NCBI RefSeq assembly: GCF_000968015.1
Contig: NZ_LACH01000016.1
Location: 105,814-169,813, forward strand
Source of the DNA: Pseudomonas fluorescens
GTDB taxonomy: Bacteria; Pseudomonadota; Gammaproteobacteria; Pseudomonadales; Pseudomonadaceae
Reading direction: 5' to 3'
DNA: 64,000 nucleotides
Shown: in pieces, positions 36,623 through 45,228 of the stretch
How the letters are laid out: each line of letters starts with the position of its first letter
How positions within the stretch are numbered: the first letter of the stretch is position 1
Position numbers and translations under genes: made by a program
The notes under the pieces: model-generated
Seen by the model: only the letters and a program-made list of their open reading frames with translations
The model's database searches: none
Told to the model about the DNA's origin: nothing

Positions 36623-36709
36623 CCGGCCTCATCGCGAGCAGGCTCACTCCTACATTGACGGTGTACGACGATCAATTGTAGGAGTGAGCCTGCTCGCGAT
36701 GGGGCCGGC
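36623..36709. repeat. REPIN, family B
   Basis: Inverted arms CCGGCCTCATCGCGAGCAGG..CTCCTACA and complement, 12 bp after the small acidic gene. Confidence 0.93.
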
Positions 36710-36880
36710 ACAGCCACCCAATCACTCCCCTGCTACAAATCTCTAACAATTCCCCCGACCATTTCCCACACTTTGCACAAAATGCCGTTAGTCGCCGCCC
36801 CCCGCGATAGATTAAAGTAACGCCCCCAGCCCTGGCGTTATTCGAACGTCTTCGGTCACCCTTTCCAGGAACAGTCATCG

Positions 36881-37840
36881 ATGGAACATCGTGAAGCGCT
36901 GCTAGCGCTGCGAACCTTTCTTTCAACGCAGATTCTCGGCCAGGAAAAACTCATCGAGCGCTTGCTCATTGCCTTGCTTGCCGACGGCCACATGCTGGTC
37001 GAGGGCGCTCCGGGCCTGGCCAAGACCAAGGCCATCAAAGAACTCGCCGAAGGCATCGAAGCACAGTTCCATCGCATCCAGTTCACCCCCGACCTGCTGC
37101 CCGCCGACATCACCGGCACGGAAATCTATCGCCCGGAAACCGGCAGTTTCGTATTCCAGCAAGGCCCGATCTTCCACAATCTGGTACTGGCGGACGAAAT
37201 CAACCGCGCCCCGGCCAAGGTTCAGTCGGCCCTGCTCGAAGCCATGGGCGAACGCCAGGTCAGCGTCGGGCGCAGCACGTATGAGCTGTCGCCGCTGTTT
37301 TTGGTGATGGCCACGCAAAACCCGATCGAGCAGGAAGGCACCTATCCATTGCCCGAAGCGCAGCTCGACCGCTTCCTGATGCACGTGAAAATCGGCTTCC
37401 CGGACGCCGCCGTCGAACGACGGATTTTGCAACAGGCCCGTGGCGAAGCGCTGAACGGCGAAACCAAGCCCGAGCGCCGGGTCAGCCAGCAGGCGATTTT
37501 TGCCGCGCGCAAGGAAATCCTCGGTTTGTACATGGCCGACGCGGTGGAGGAATACCTGGTGCAACTGGTCATGGCCACGCGCACCCCGGCCAAATTCGAC
37601 CCGGAGATGGCCGAGTGGATCGCCTATGGCGCCAGCCCGCGCGGTTCGATTGCCCTCGACCGTTGCGCCCGGGCCCACGCCTGGCTGGCAGGTCGCGACT
37701 TCGTCAGCCCGGAAGACATTCAAGCGGTACTGTTCGACGTACTGCGCCACCGCATCATTCTTTCCTTTGAAGCCGAAGCCGCGGGCATCGACCAGGACCG
37801 GGTGGTCCAGCGGATTCTCGACGTCGTAGCCGTCGCTTGA
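36881..37840 (+). CDS. MoxR family AAA+ ATPase, operon copy 2
   Basis: This 319-residue paralogue of the protein at 795 has the same motifs: [13 protein letters not shown] (Walker A region), [11 protein letters not shown] (Walker B), [10 protein letters not shown] (sensor 1) and QLDRFLMH. The middle, [12 protein letters not shown], differs from copy 1. It opens the second complete MoxR/DUF58/DUF4381/VWA/VWA-TPR/BatD operon. An AACGCC / GGCGTT repeat lies 40-60 bp upstream, a possible operator. Confidence 0.9.
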   Translation: MEHREALLALRTFLSTQILGQEKLIERLLIALLADGHMLVEGAPGLAKTKAIKELAEGIEAQFHRIQFTPDLLPADITGTEIYRPETGSFVFQQGPIFHNLVLADEINRAPAKVQSALLEAMGERQVSVGRSTYELSPLFLVMATQNPIEQEGTYPLPEAQLDRFLMHVKIGFPDAAVERRILQQARGEALNGETKPERRVSQQAIFAARKEILGLYMADAVEEYLVQLVMATRTPAKFDPEMAEWIAYGASPRGSIALDRCARAHAWLAGRDFVSPEDIQAVLFDVLRHRIILSFEAEAAGIDQDRVVQRILDVVAVA

Positions 37841-37845
37841 CCCCG

Positions 37846-38790
37846 ATGAACGCCCTCCTGCCGCCCGAGCCGGGCATCCGCGTCAGCCTCGCCGAGCTGA
37901 TCGAGATGCGCCATCGCGTGCGTGAAGTGCAACTGTTTTCCACACCGAGCCAGCGCAGCCCGCTGATCGGCCTGCACCACTCCAAACTGCGCGGCCGCGG
38001 GGTGGACTTCGACCAGGTGCGGGTCTATCAGGCCGGCGATGACGTGCGAAGCATCGACTGGCGGGTGACCGCACGGACCCAGGAACCCCACACCAAGCTG
38101 TTCCATGAAGAGCGCGAGCGACCCATTTTCATCATGGTCGAGCAAAGTCGCCGGCTGTTTTTCGGCTCGGGGCTGATGTTCAAATCAGTGCTCGCCGCCC
38201 AGGCTGCGAGCCTGATCGGCTGGGCAGCACTGGGTCATAACGATCGAGTTGGCGGACTGGTGTTCGGCAACAACGAGCACTATGAAATCAAGCCACGACG
38301 CAGCAAACAGAGCCTGCTGCAATTGCTCAACCGTCTGGTGCGGGTCAATCAGTCGCTGCACACGGAAAACGAGCCGGACCGGGACGCCTTCAACATTGCC
38401 CTGCGCCGTGCCCGGGAAGTCCTGCGTCCCGGCAGCCTGGTGATCATAATCTGCGACGAACGCACCCTGACCGAGGGCGCCGAGCAACAGCTGAGCCTGT
38501 TATCGCGGCATTGCGATCTGTTGCTGCTGCCGGTGTCCGATCCGCTGGATCACGCCCTGCCCGCCGCCGGGCTTTTGCGCTTCGCCGAACGCGGTGCGCA
38601 ACTGGAACTCGACACCCTGAATTTCGAGCTGCGCCAGACCTATCGCGCCCAGGCCGAAGCGCGCATCGCTCGCTGGGAATTGCTGGCGCAGAAGCTGCGG
38701 GTATTGCTGATGCCCCTGAGCACCCAGAGTGAGATGGTCGAGCAACTGCGCGAGTACCTGAACCCACAGAAACCGGGGAAAGGCCGATGA
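37846..38790 (+). CDS. DUF58 domain protein, operon copy 2
   Basis: This protein of about 314 residues (a TTG at 37837 would add three) has the DUF58 block RGVDFDQVRVYQAGDDVRS and the FHEERERPIFIMVEQSRRLFFGS segment. It is the counterpart of the gene at 1784 and follows the ATPase directly. Its stop overlaps the next start (ATGA). Confidence 0.87.
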   Translation: MNALLPPEPGIRVSLAELIEMRHRVREVQLFSTPSQRSPLIGLHHSKLRGRGVDFDQVRVYQAGDDVRSIDWRVTARTQEPHTKLFHEERERPIFIMVEQSRRLFFGSGLMFKSVLAAQAASLIGWAALGHNDRVGGLVFGNNEHYEIKPRRSKQSLLQLLNRLVRVNQSLHTENEPDRDAFNIALRRAREVLRPGSLVIIICDERTLTEGAEQQLSLLSRHCDLLLLPVSDPLDHALPAAGLLRFAERGAQLELDTLNFELRQTYRAQAEARIARWELLAQKLRVLLMPLSTQSEMVEQLREYLNPQKPGKGR

Positions 38791-39281
38791 GCAGCCTCGA
38801 TCAACTGCAACCACTGATCTCCCCGCCACCGATCGAATTCTGGCCACCGGCACCGGGCTGGTGGTTGTTGTTGCTGTTACTGCCGCTCATCGGCTTCGGT
38901 CTGTGGAAGGCAAGGCGCTTCCTTCCGAACAAGCATCCGATCGTGCGCGCCGAACAACCGCTGGACCCGGTGCGCCTCGCCGCGCTGGCCGAACTGGCGC
39001 GGATGCCTAAACCCTACGACGGCGCTCCGGCCGGTGCCTGGTTGCAGCAACTCAACGGTTTGCTCAAACGCCTGTGCCGCAACCACTACCCCTACAGCCA
39101 GAGCCATACCCTCAATGGGCGCAAATGGCTGGCATTCCTCGACAATCGTTGCCCGGCCGCCGGCCTGACCCGCTGGATGGTGCTGGTCGAAGGCGCCTAC
39201 AAACCCGAGTGCAAACTCGACGACAAGGCCATCGCCGGCCTGACTCAAGCGGTCGACACCTGGATTCGTAAACATGTTTGA
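38787..39281 (+). CDS. DUF4381 membrane protein, operon copy 2
   Basis: This 164-residue protein has one membrane helix (WWLLLLLLPLIGFGLW) and the DUF4381 blocks LNGLLKRLCRNHY and KWLAFLDNRCP. It is the uninterrupted version of the gene at 2719, which makes it the reference for the REPIN insertion there. It overlaps both neighbours. Confidence 0.87.
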   Translation: MSSLDQLQPLISPPPIEFWPPAPGWWLLLLLLPLIGFGLWKARRFLPNKHPIVRAEQPLDPVRLAALAELARMPKPYDGAPAGAWLQQLNGLLKRLCRNHYPYSQSHTLNGRKWLAFLDNRCPAAGLTRWMVLVEGAYKPECKLDDKAIAGLTQAVDTWIRKHV

Positions 39282-40353
39282 GTTCGCCTGGCCGTGGATC
39301 TTTGCCCTGCTGCCGCTGCCCTGGCTGATGCGCATCGTGCTGCCTGTCGCCGACAGTGGCGAGCCGGCGCTCAAAGTCAGCTTCCTCGGCGACCTCGAAG
39401 GCTTGGTCCGCCGCCGCGCCCGGGCCAACCTGCCGGCCTGGCGCCAACAGGCACCGTTCATTCTGCTGTGGCTGTTGTTGCTGATCGCCGCGGCGCGCCC
39501 GCAATGGCTCGGCGAACCGCTGCCCATCGCCGCCAGCGGTCGCGATCTGCTGGTAGCGGTCGACGTGTCCGGCTCGATGGATTACCCCGACATGCAATGG
39601 CAGGGCGAAGACGTCAGTCGACTCACACTGGTTCAGCACTTGCTCGGTGACTTCCTTGAAAGTCGCGACGGCGATCGCGTCGGCCTGATCCTGTTCGGCA
39701 GCCAGGCGTATCTGCAAGCACCGCTGACGTTCGACCGGCACACGGTGCGCGTGTGGCTGGACGAAGCGCGGATCGGCATCGCCGGCAAGAACACCGCCAT
39801 CGGCGATGCCATTGGCCTGGCCCTCAAACGTCTGCGCCAACGCCCGGCACAAAGTCGCGTACTGGTTCTGGTCACTGACGGCGCCAACAACGGCGGCCAA
39901 ATCGACCCGCTCACGGCTGCGCGGCTGGCAGCCAGCGAAGGCGTGAAAATCTACCCGATAGGTATCGGCGCCGATCCGGAGCAAAGCGGCACTGTGGGTT
40001 TCCTGGGGGTCAACCCGAGCCTCGACCTTGATGAACCTTCGTTGATGGCGATCGCCGAAGCCACGGGCGGACAGTATTTTCGCGCCCACGATGACAAGGA
40101 ACTGCAAGCGATCAAGGACACCCTCGACCAACTGGAACCGGTGACCCAGCAACCGACTCAGGCCCGCCCGGCGCAGGCGTTGTACCACTGGCCTTTGGCG
40201 ATAGCGCTGTTATTGAGCATGCTGTTGGTGGCGCGCGAGCGCTGGCCTGACAACCCGTTGCAGCGACTGTTTACCAAGGATCTGTTTTTGCAAACGCAAC
40301 TGCCCGACTGGCGCCAGCGGCTTAACCGCCTGCGCCTGCGGAGGCGCCGATGA
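39274..40353 (+). CDS. VWA domain membrane protein, BatA-like, copy 2
   Basis: This 359-residue protein has N-terminal FEFAWPWIFALLPLPWLMR, a helix at about 62-76 and a VWA domain with complete MIDAS (DVSGS, residues 97-101; GKNTAIGDA; TDGAN). A C-terminal helix lies near 305-320. It overlaps DUF4381 by 8 bp and the next gene by ATGA. Because its MIDAS is intact while its neighbour's is not, it is probably the only metal-binding VWA protein of this operon. Confidence 0.88.
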   Translation: MFEFAWPWIFALLPLPWLMRIVLPVADSGEPALKVSFLGDLEGLVRRRARANLPAWRQQAPFILLWLLLLIAAARPQWLGEPLPIAASGRDLLVAVDVSGSMDYPDMQWQGEDVSRLTLVQHLLGDFLESRDGDRVGLILFGSQAYLQAPLTFDRHTVRVWLDEARIGIAGKNTAIGDAIGLALKRLRQRPAQSRVLVLVTDGANNGGQIDPLTAARLAASEGVKIYPIGIGADPEQSGTVGFLGVNPSLDLDEPSLMAIAEATGGQYFRAHDDKELQAIKDTLDQLEPVTQQPTQARPAQALYHWPLAIALLLSMLLVARERWPDNPLQRLFTKDLFLQTQLPDWRQRLNRLRLRRRR

Positions 40354-42089
40354 GTGCACTCTGGCCGTACTTGTTCCGCCCCTGGTGGTTGCTGTTGTTG
40401 CCATTGCTTGGCTGGTTGCTCTGGCAACTCTGGCATCGGCAGAAACGCGCCGGGCGCTGGCAGATGATTCTGCCACCGGCCTTCCATGCGGCATTGCTCA
40501 GTGGCGGCAACGGTCGCGACAGCAAATTGCCGTGGGTCATCCTTGGATGTGCCTGGGTGCTGGCCATTCTGGCGCTGCTCGGGCCGAGCTGGGAACGTGT
40601 CGAGCAACCCAGTCAGAAACCCGCCGACCCGCTGGTCGTGGTCCTTGAGCTGACCCCGGAAATGCTCGCCACCGACGTACCACCCAACCGGCTGGAACAG
40701 GCCCGGCGCAAGCTGTTCGACCTGCTGGAGAGCCGCAGCGACGCCCAGACCGCGATTGTCGTCTACGCCGGCAGCGCTCACACCCTGGTGCCGCTGTCGG
40801 ATGACCTGTCGACCAGCCGTAATCTGCTGGATGCCCTCAAACCTTCGCTGATGCCCCAGGCGGGACATCGTGCCGATCTGGCGGTGACCAAGGCCCTTGC
40901 CCTACTGGCTCAGAGCGCCCTGGGTGACGGGCGGATCCTGCTGATCGGTTCGACCTTGACTGAACTGGAACGCCAGGGGATTCAGCAGGCGCTGGACGGC
41001 AAGTCGACACAGTTTCTGATGCTCGGTATCGGCACTGCCGAAGGCGCGCCGATCACCCAGGAGGACGGCAGTTTTCTGAAGGACGACCAGGGCGCGATTC
41101 TGGTGCCGCATCTGGACGAACCAAGCCTGAAAGCCTTTGCCAACGATCTGAACGGAAGCTATCGCCACGCGCGCCTGGACGATGCCGACCTGCGCGCACT
41201 CGGCTTGTTCGAGGAGCCACGCACGCTGCGCAACAACGGCCAGACCCTGCGCCTCGATACGTGGGCCGATCAGGGTTATTGGCTGTTGTTGCCGTTGTTG
41301 TTGCTGGCGGCGTGCGCCGGTCGTCGCGGCTGGCTGTTCTGCTTGCCACTGCTGTTTTTGCTGCCACAACCGAGTTATGCCTTCGACTTCAACGATTTGT
41401 GGCTGCGCCCCGATCAACAGGGCCTGATTTTGCTGAAGCAGGAGCGCCCGGCCGAGGCTGCGCAGCACTTCGAAGATCGCCAATGGCAAGGTGTCGCGCT
41501 CTACGAGGCCGGCGACTACAGCGGCGCCGCCCAGCGGTTCGCCGAAGGCAGCGACGCCCACGCCCACTACAATCGTGGCAACGCCCTGGCCAAAAGTGGT
41601 GAACTGGAAGCCGCGCTGGATGCCTACGAACAGGCGCTTGAGCGTCAACCGGATTTGCGCCCGGCCCTGACCAACAAGGCGCTGGTGGAAAGTCTGCTCA
41701 AGCAGAAAAACACTCCACCGCCCGTTGCTCCAGACAAAAACGCCGAAAACCAGACCGAGCCCCACACGCAAGAACCGCCGCCGGGCGCGGCCACGCAACC
41801 GTCGGACAGTGGTGAACCGAAAACCGACGGCCAACAAACCACGACGGACTCCGACCAACAGAGCAAAACGCCGTCGAAACCCGGCACCAATGAAGTCCCG
41901 GGCAGCGAGTTGGGGAATGAAGACAGCACCCGACCACCGATGCGTCCGGCCAGCGACAGCATCGATGGTGAACGGCGCCAGGCGCTGGAGCAATGGCTGC
42001 GCAAGATCCCGGATGATCCGGGTGAATTGCTCAGACGCAAATTCTGGTACGAACAGCAACAACATCAGGATCAGGGAAAAACTCGATGA
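40350..42089 (+). CDS. VWA-like/TPR membrane protein, copy 2, with degenerate metal site
   Basis: This 579-residue protein is the counterpart of the gene at 4290, with the same helices and a TPR-like segment at about 375-450 (HYNRGNALAKSGELEAALDAYEQAL). A long polar, low-complexity tail rich in Gln, Thr and Pro follows (about 455-540). The VWA domain keeps its fold blocks, but the MIDAS is lost: LELTPEM replaces IDLSPSM (residues 99-105), and the second motif TDGAD is LIGSTLTE here. It probably acts as a structural or binding subunit. It overlaps BatD by ATGA. Confidence 0.86.
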   Translation: MSALWPYLFRPWWLLLLPLLGWLLWQLWHRQKRAGRWQMILPPAFHAALLSGGNGRDSKLPWVILGCAWVLAILALLGPSWERVEQPSQKPADPLVVVLELTPEMLATDVPPNRLEQARRKLFDLLESRSDAQTAIVVYAGSAHTLVPLSDDLSTSRNLLDALKPSLMPQAGHRADLAVTKALALLAQSALGDGRILLIGSTLTELERQGIQQALDGKSTQFLMLGIGTAEGAPITQEDGSFLKDDQGAILVPHLDEPSLKAFANDLNGSYRHARLDDADLRALGLFEEPRTLRNNGQTLRLDTWADQGYWLLLPLLLLAACAGRRGWLFCLPLLFLLPQPSYAFDFNDLWLRPDQQGLILLKQERPAEAAQHFEDRQWQGVALYEAGDYSGAAQRFAEGSDAHAHYNRGNALAKSGELEAALDAYEQALERQPDLRPALTNKALVESLLKQKNTPPPVAPDKNAENQTEPHTQEPPPGAATQPSDSGEPKTDGQQTTTDSDQQSKTPSKPGTNEVPGSELGNEDSTRPPMRPASDSIDGERRQALEQWLRKIPDDPGELLRRKFWYEQQQHQDQGKTR

Positions 42090-43726
42090 CCCGCTTCACC
42101 ACTTTCTTGCTCGCTCTTCTGCTCTGGACTGTTCAGGCACAGGCAGCCGGGCTGGTCGCCAGTGTGGATCGCAGTCGCCTGAACAGCGGCGAAACGATTG
42201 AACTGACCCTGGAATCCAGCGACGTGACGCAGTTCGGCAAGCCTGATCTGTCACCGCTGGAGCCGCTGTTCGAAGTACGCGGCACCCGTCAGGTCAACCA
42301 GTTGACCACCCTGAACGGCGACAACCGTGCGACGACCCGCTGGATCATCACCCTGCTGCCTCGACAGAACGGCAGCGTGGTGATTCCGTCACTGCACCTG
42401 GGTGACGTGCAGAGCCAGCCGATTACCGTGCAAGTGGTCGAAACCGAAACCCAGGACAGCCCGGACAAACGGGCCCCGGTGTTCATCGACGCCAGCCTCG
42501 ATCAAAACAGCGTGTACGTGCAAGCCCAGGCGATCCTGACCTTGCGCATCTACCATTCGGTGTCGCTGTACGACGACAGCAGCCTGCCCCCTTTGCAAAT
42601 CCCCGATGTGCGCATCGAGCAACTGGGCGAGGCGCGCACCTACGAGAAGGACATCAATGGCCTGCGCCACGGCGTGATCGAGATGCGCTACGCGATCTAC
42701 CCGCAACACAGCGGTGAGTTGGTCATTCCGCCGCAAATATTCAATGCTGCACTCGTGGACGCACAGCCTGCGAAGGACGCCGCCGCGCAGGCACCGAAAT
42801 CCGGCAAATTGATGCGGGTCAGCTCCGCCGAGATTCTGCTGACGGTCAAGGCCAAACCCATCACCTACCCGGCCGACATTCCATGGCTGCCGGCCCGCAG
42901 CCTCAGCCTGAGCGAAAGCTGGAACCCGGAACCCGATCATGCGCAGGTGGGTGATTCGTTGACCCGCAGCCTGACGGTGAAGGCTGAAGGCCTGGCCAGT
43001 TCGCAGTTACCACCGCTGCCCGCCACCGACGTCAACAGCTTGCGGCGCTACCCGGATCAACCGGTGCTGGGCAACCAGAACAGCGAGCGCGGGCTGATCG
43101 GCAGTCGCGAGGACCGTGAAGCCCTGGTGCCGACGCGTAGCGGCGCAATCGAGTTGCCAGCGGTTGAAGTGATCTGGTGGAACACCTTCGAGGACCACCT
43201 CGACCACAGCAGTTTGCCGGCCCGAACCCTGCCAGTGGCGAACAATCCGAGCCTGATGGTCGACACCCCGGCCGGGACGCCTCAAGTCTTTTCCGCGGCC
43301 GACAACGAAGCCCTCTGGTGGTGGAAACTCAGCACCCTGGTCCTGGCCTGCACCACCCTGCTGGGCTTCGGTCTCTGGTGGCGCGCCCGCTGGCAACCGG
43401 CGATCCTGCGCGCGGCGCAGACCGGTCCGAGCCCGCGCACCGTGCTCGACGATCTCAAGCGTGCCTGCCAGGCCAACGACTCCCATGCTACCCGCCAGGC
43501 CCTCGACGCCTGGGCTCGGCAACAACCGGAAACCCTGGCCGATATGGCGGCGCGCTTTGTGCCGTTGTCCGACGCCCTCGACGGCTTGAACGGCGCGCTC
43601 TACAGCGAAACCGGCCAGCATTGGCAAGGTGAAGACTTGTGGCGGGCGATCAAGGCGATACCGATTGCCGAGCGGGTTCAGGACCCGGTGGGCGACAGTG
43701 GCCTGCCACCGCTGTACCCCAAATAA
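42086..43726 (+). CDS. BatD-like protein, copy 2
   Basis: This 546-residue protein has a regular signal peptide (TTFLLALLLWTVQAQA), repeated periplasmic beta domains with the BatD block LELTLESSDVTQFGKPDLSPLE and VEVIWWNT, a membrane helix (about 410-428, LSTLVLACTTLLGFGLWW) and a cytosolic helical tail. It is the last gene of operon 2. Comparison with the copy at 5867 shows that the insert there is foreign. Confidence 0.88.
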   Translation: MTRFTTFLLALLLWTVQAQAAGLVASVDRSRLNSGETIELTLESSDVTQFGKPDLSPLEPLFEVRGTRQVNQLTTLNGDNRATTRWIITLLPRQNGSVVIPSLHLGDVQSQPITVQVVETETQDSPDKRAPVFIDASLDQNSVYVQAQAILTLRIYHSVSLYDDSSLPPLQIPDVRIEQLGEARTYEKDINGLRHGVIEMRYAIYPQHSGELVIPPQIFNAALVDAQPAKDAAAQAPKSGKLMRVSSAEILLTVKAKPITYPADIPWLPARSLSLSESWNPEPDHAQVGDSLTRSLTVKAEGLASSQLPPLPATDVNSLRRYPDQPVLGNQNSERGLIGSREDREALVPTRSGAIELPAVEVIWWNTFEDHLDHSSLPARTLPVANNPSLMVDTPAGTPQVFSAADNEALWWWKLSTLVLACTTLLGFGLWWRARWQPAILRAAQTGPSPRTVLDDLKRACQANDSHATRQALDAWARQQPETLADMAARFVPLSDALDGLNGALYSETGQHWQGEDLWRAIKAIPIAERVQDPVGDSGLPPLYPK

Positions 43727-43744
43727 ACACTGTCGCCACATTCC

Positions 43745-43880
43745 CTGTAGCAGCTGGCGAAGCCTGCGTCCGGCTGCGCAGCAGTCGTAAAATCAGCACA
43801 CGCGGTGTATCAGACAAACCGTGTAAGCAGGATTTACGACTGCTGCGCAGCCGGACGCAGGCTTCGCCAGCTGCTACAGG
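43745..43880. repeat. Large inverted repeat, family D
   Basis: Arms of about 45 bp (CTGTAGCAGCTGGCGAAGCC.. and complement, containing CGGCTGCGCAGCAGTCGTAAA) around a 40-bp centre, between operon 2 and sbcD. The same family recurs at 49471-49606. It could act as a transcription stop. Confidence 0.92.
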
Positions 43881-43983
43881 TTGTGGTGTTGGCCACATCC
43901 AGCGTGTTTGCCAGTAAACTCCCTCCCCTTTAGCCGCCATCATTTTCCTCGCGGCCATTACCTTCTTTCCCACGGAGTTCACC

Positions 43984-45228
43984 TTGCGTCTGTTTCACAC
44001 CTCCGACTGGCACCTTGGACAAAACCTGCACGGCCAGGAACGCGATTTCGAACATGCCTGCTTTCTCGAATGGCTGCTGCGTCAGCTGAAGCTGGACCAG
44101 CCAGAGGTGCTTCTGATCGCCGGCGATATCTTCGACACGGTCAACCCGCCGGTCAAAGCCCAGGAACGTCTCTACGATTTCATCGTCAGCGCCCATGAAC
44201 AACAGCCGAAGCTGACCATCGTGATGATCGCCGGCAACCATGACTCCGGTTCGCGCATTGAACTGCCCGCGCCGCTGATGCGGCGTTTGCGCACGCATGC
44301 ACTGGGCCGTGTGCTGTGGCTGGATGACGGTCAACTCGACGCCGAGCGCTTGTTGCTGCCATTGCCGGATGCCAAGGGCAAAACCGTCGCCTGGTGCCTG
44401 GCGCTGCCGTTCCTGCGACCCGCCGAAGTGACCGGCGCGCACCTGGGCGACAACTACCTGCGCGGCATCGGTCAGGTTCACGAATGGCTGATCGAAGCGG
44501 CCAATGCCAAGCGCAAGCCAGGTCAGGCGCTGATCGCCATCAGCCACGCGCACATGGCCGGCGGTTCGGTGTCGGAAGACTCCGAGCGCAGCCTGATCAT
44601 CGGCAACGCCGAAGCGCTGCCCGCCAGCCTGTTCGGGCCGAGCATCAGTTACGTCGCCCTCGGTCACTTGCACAAGCCGCAGAAGGTCAATGGTGAAGAG
44701 CGTATCCGCTACAGCGGCTCGCCGATTCCGTTGTCGTTCTCCGAGATCGGCTATCAGCACCAGATTCTCGACATCCAACTGAAAGGCGAAACCCTGGTCA
44801 GCGTCGAACCCAAACTGATTCCCCGGGCGGTGAATCTGCAACGCATTGGTCCCGCGCCACTGGCGGACATCCTGCTGCAACTGGCCGACTTGCCGAACAT
44901 CGACCTGCTGGCCGACATCCAGCGCCAGCCATGGCTGGAAGTTCGGGTGCGTCTCGATGAACCGCAACCCGACTTGCGTTATCAAGTGGAAACCGCCCTG
45001 CAGGGCAAAGCCGTGCGTCTGGTGCGGATCGCCGCTGAATATGCCGGCAATGGCAGCCGCGATGGCGTCGATGACGGCACGACCTTGATCGAACTCGACC
45101 AGCTCTCGCCTCAAGAACTGTTCAGCCGCGCCTGGCAGGACAACTACGGCAGTGAGGTCGACGAGCAAACCCTCAAGGACTTCGCCGAGTTGTTGCAAGA
45201 CGTGCAGATGGAGAGCGAACAACCATGA
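43984..45228 (+). CDS. sbcD: SbcD nuclease subunit
   Basis: This 414-residue protein starts with TTG 43984 (the frame then reads MRLFHTSDWHLGQ). It has all metallophosphoesterase motifs: DWHLGQ, GDIFD, AGNHDS, SHAHMAG and GHLHKPQ, which bind the two Mn ions. With SbcC it forms the nuclease that opens hairpins and palindromes in DNA. It overlaps sbcC by ATGA. In a chromosome full of REPIN palindromes its substrates are plentiful. Confidence 0.95.
   Translation: MRLFHTSDWHLGQNLHGQERDFEHACFLEWLLRQLKLDQPEVLLIAGDIFDTVNPPVKAQERLYDFIVSAHEQQPKLTIVMIAGNHDSGSRIELPAPLMRRLRTHALGRVLWLDDGQLDAERLLLPLPDAKGKTVAWCLALPFLRPAEVTGAHLGDNYLRGIGQVHEWLIEAANAKRKPGQALIAISHAHMAGGSVSEDSERSLIIGNAEALPASLFGPSISYVALGHLHKPQKVNGEERIRYSGSPIPLSFSEIGYQHQILDIQLKGETLVSVEPKLIPRAVNLQRIGPAPLADILLQLADLPNIDLLADIQRQPWLEVRVRLDEPQPDLRYQVETALQGKAVRLVRIAAEYAGNGSRDGVDDGTTLIELDQLSPQELFSRAWQDNYGSEVDEQTLKDFAELLQDVQMESEQP

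Noticed and set aside
43745..43880. Insertion sequence between operon 2 and sbcD
   Set aside because: It has long inverted arms but no transposase or target duplication; the second copy at 49471 shows it is a REP-type repeat.
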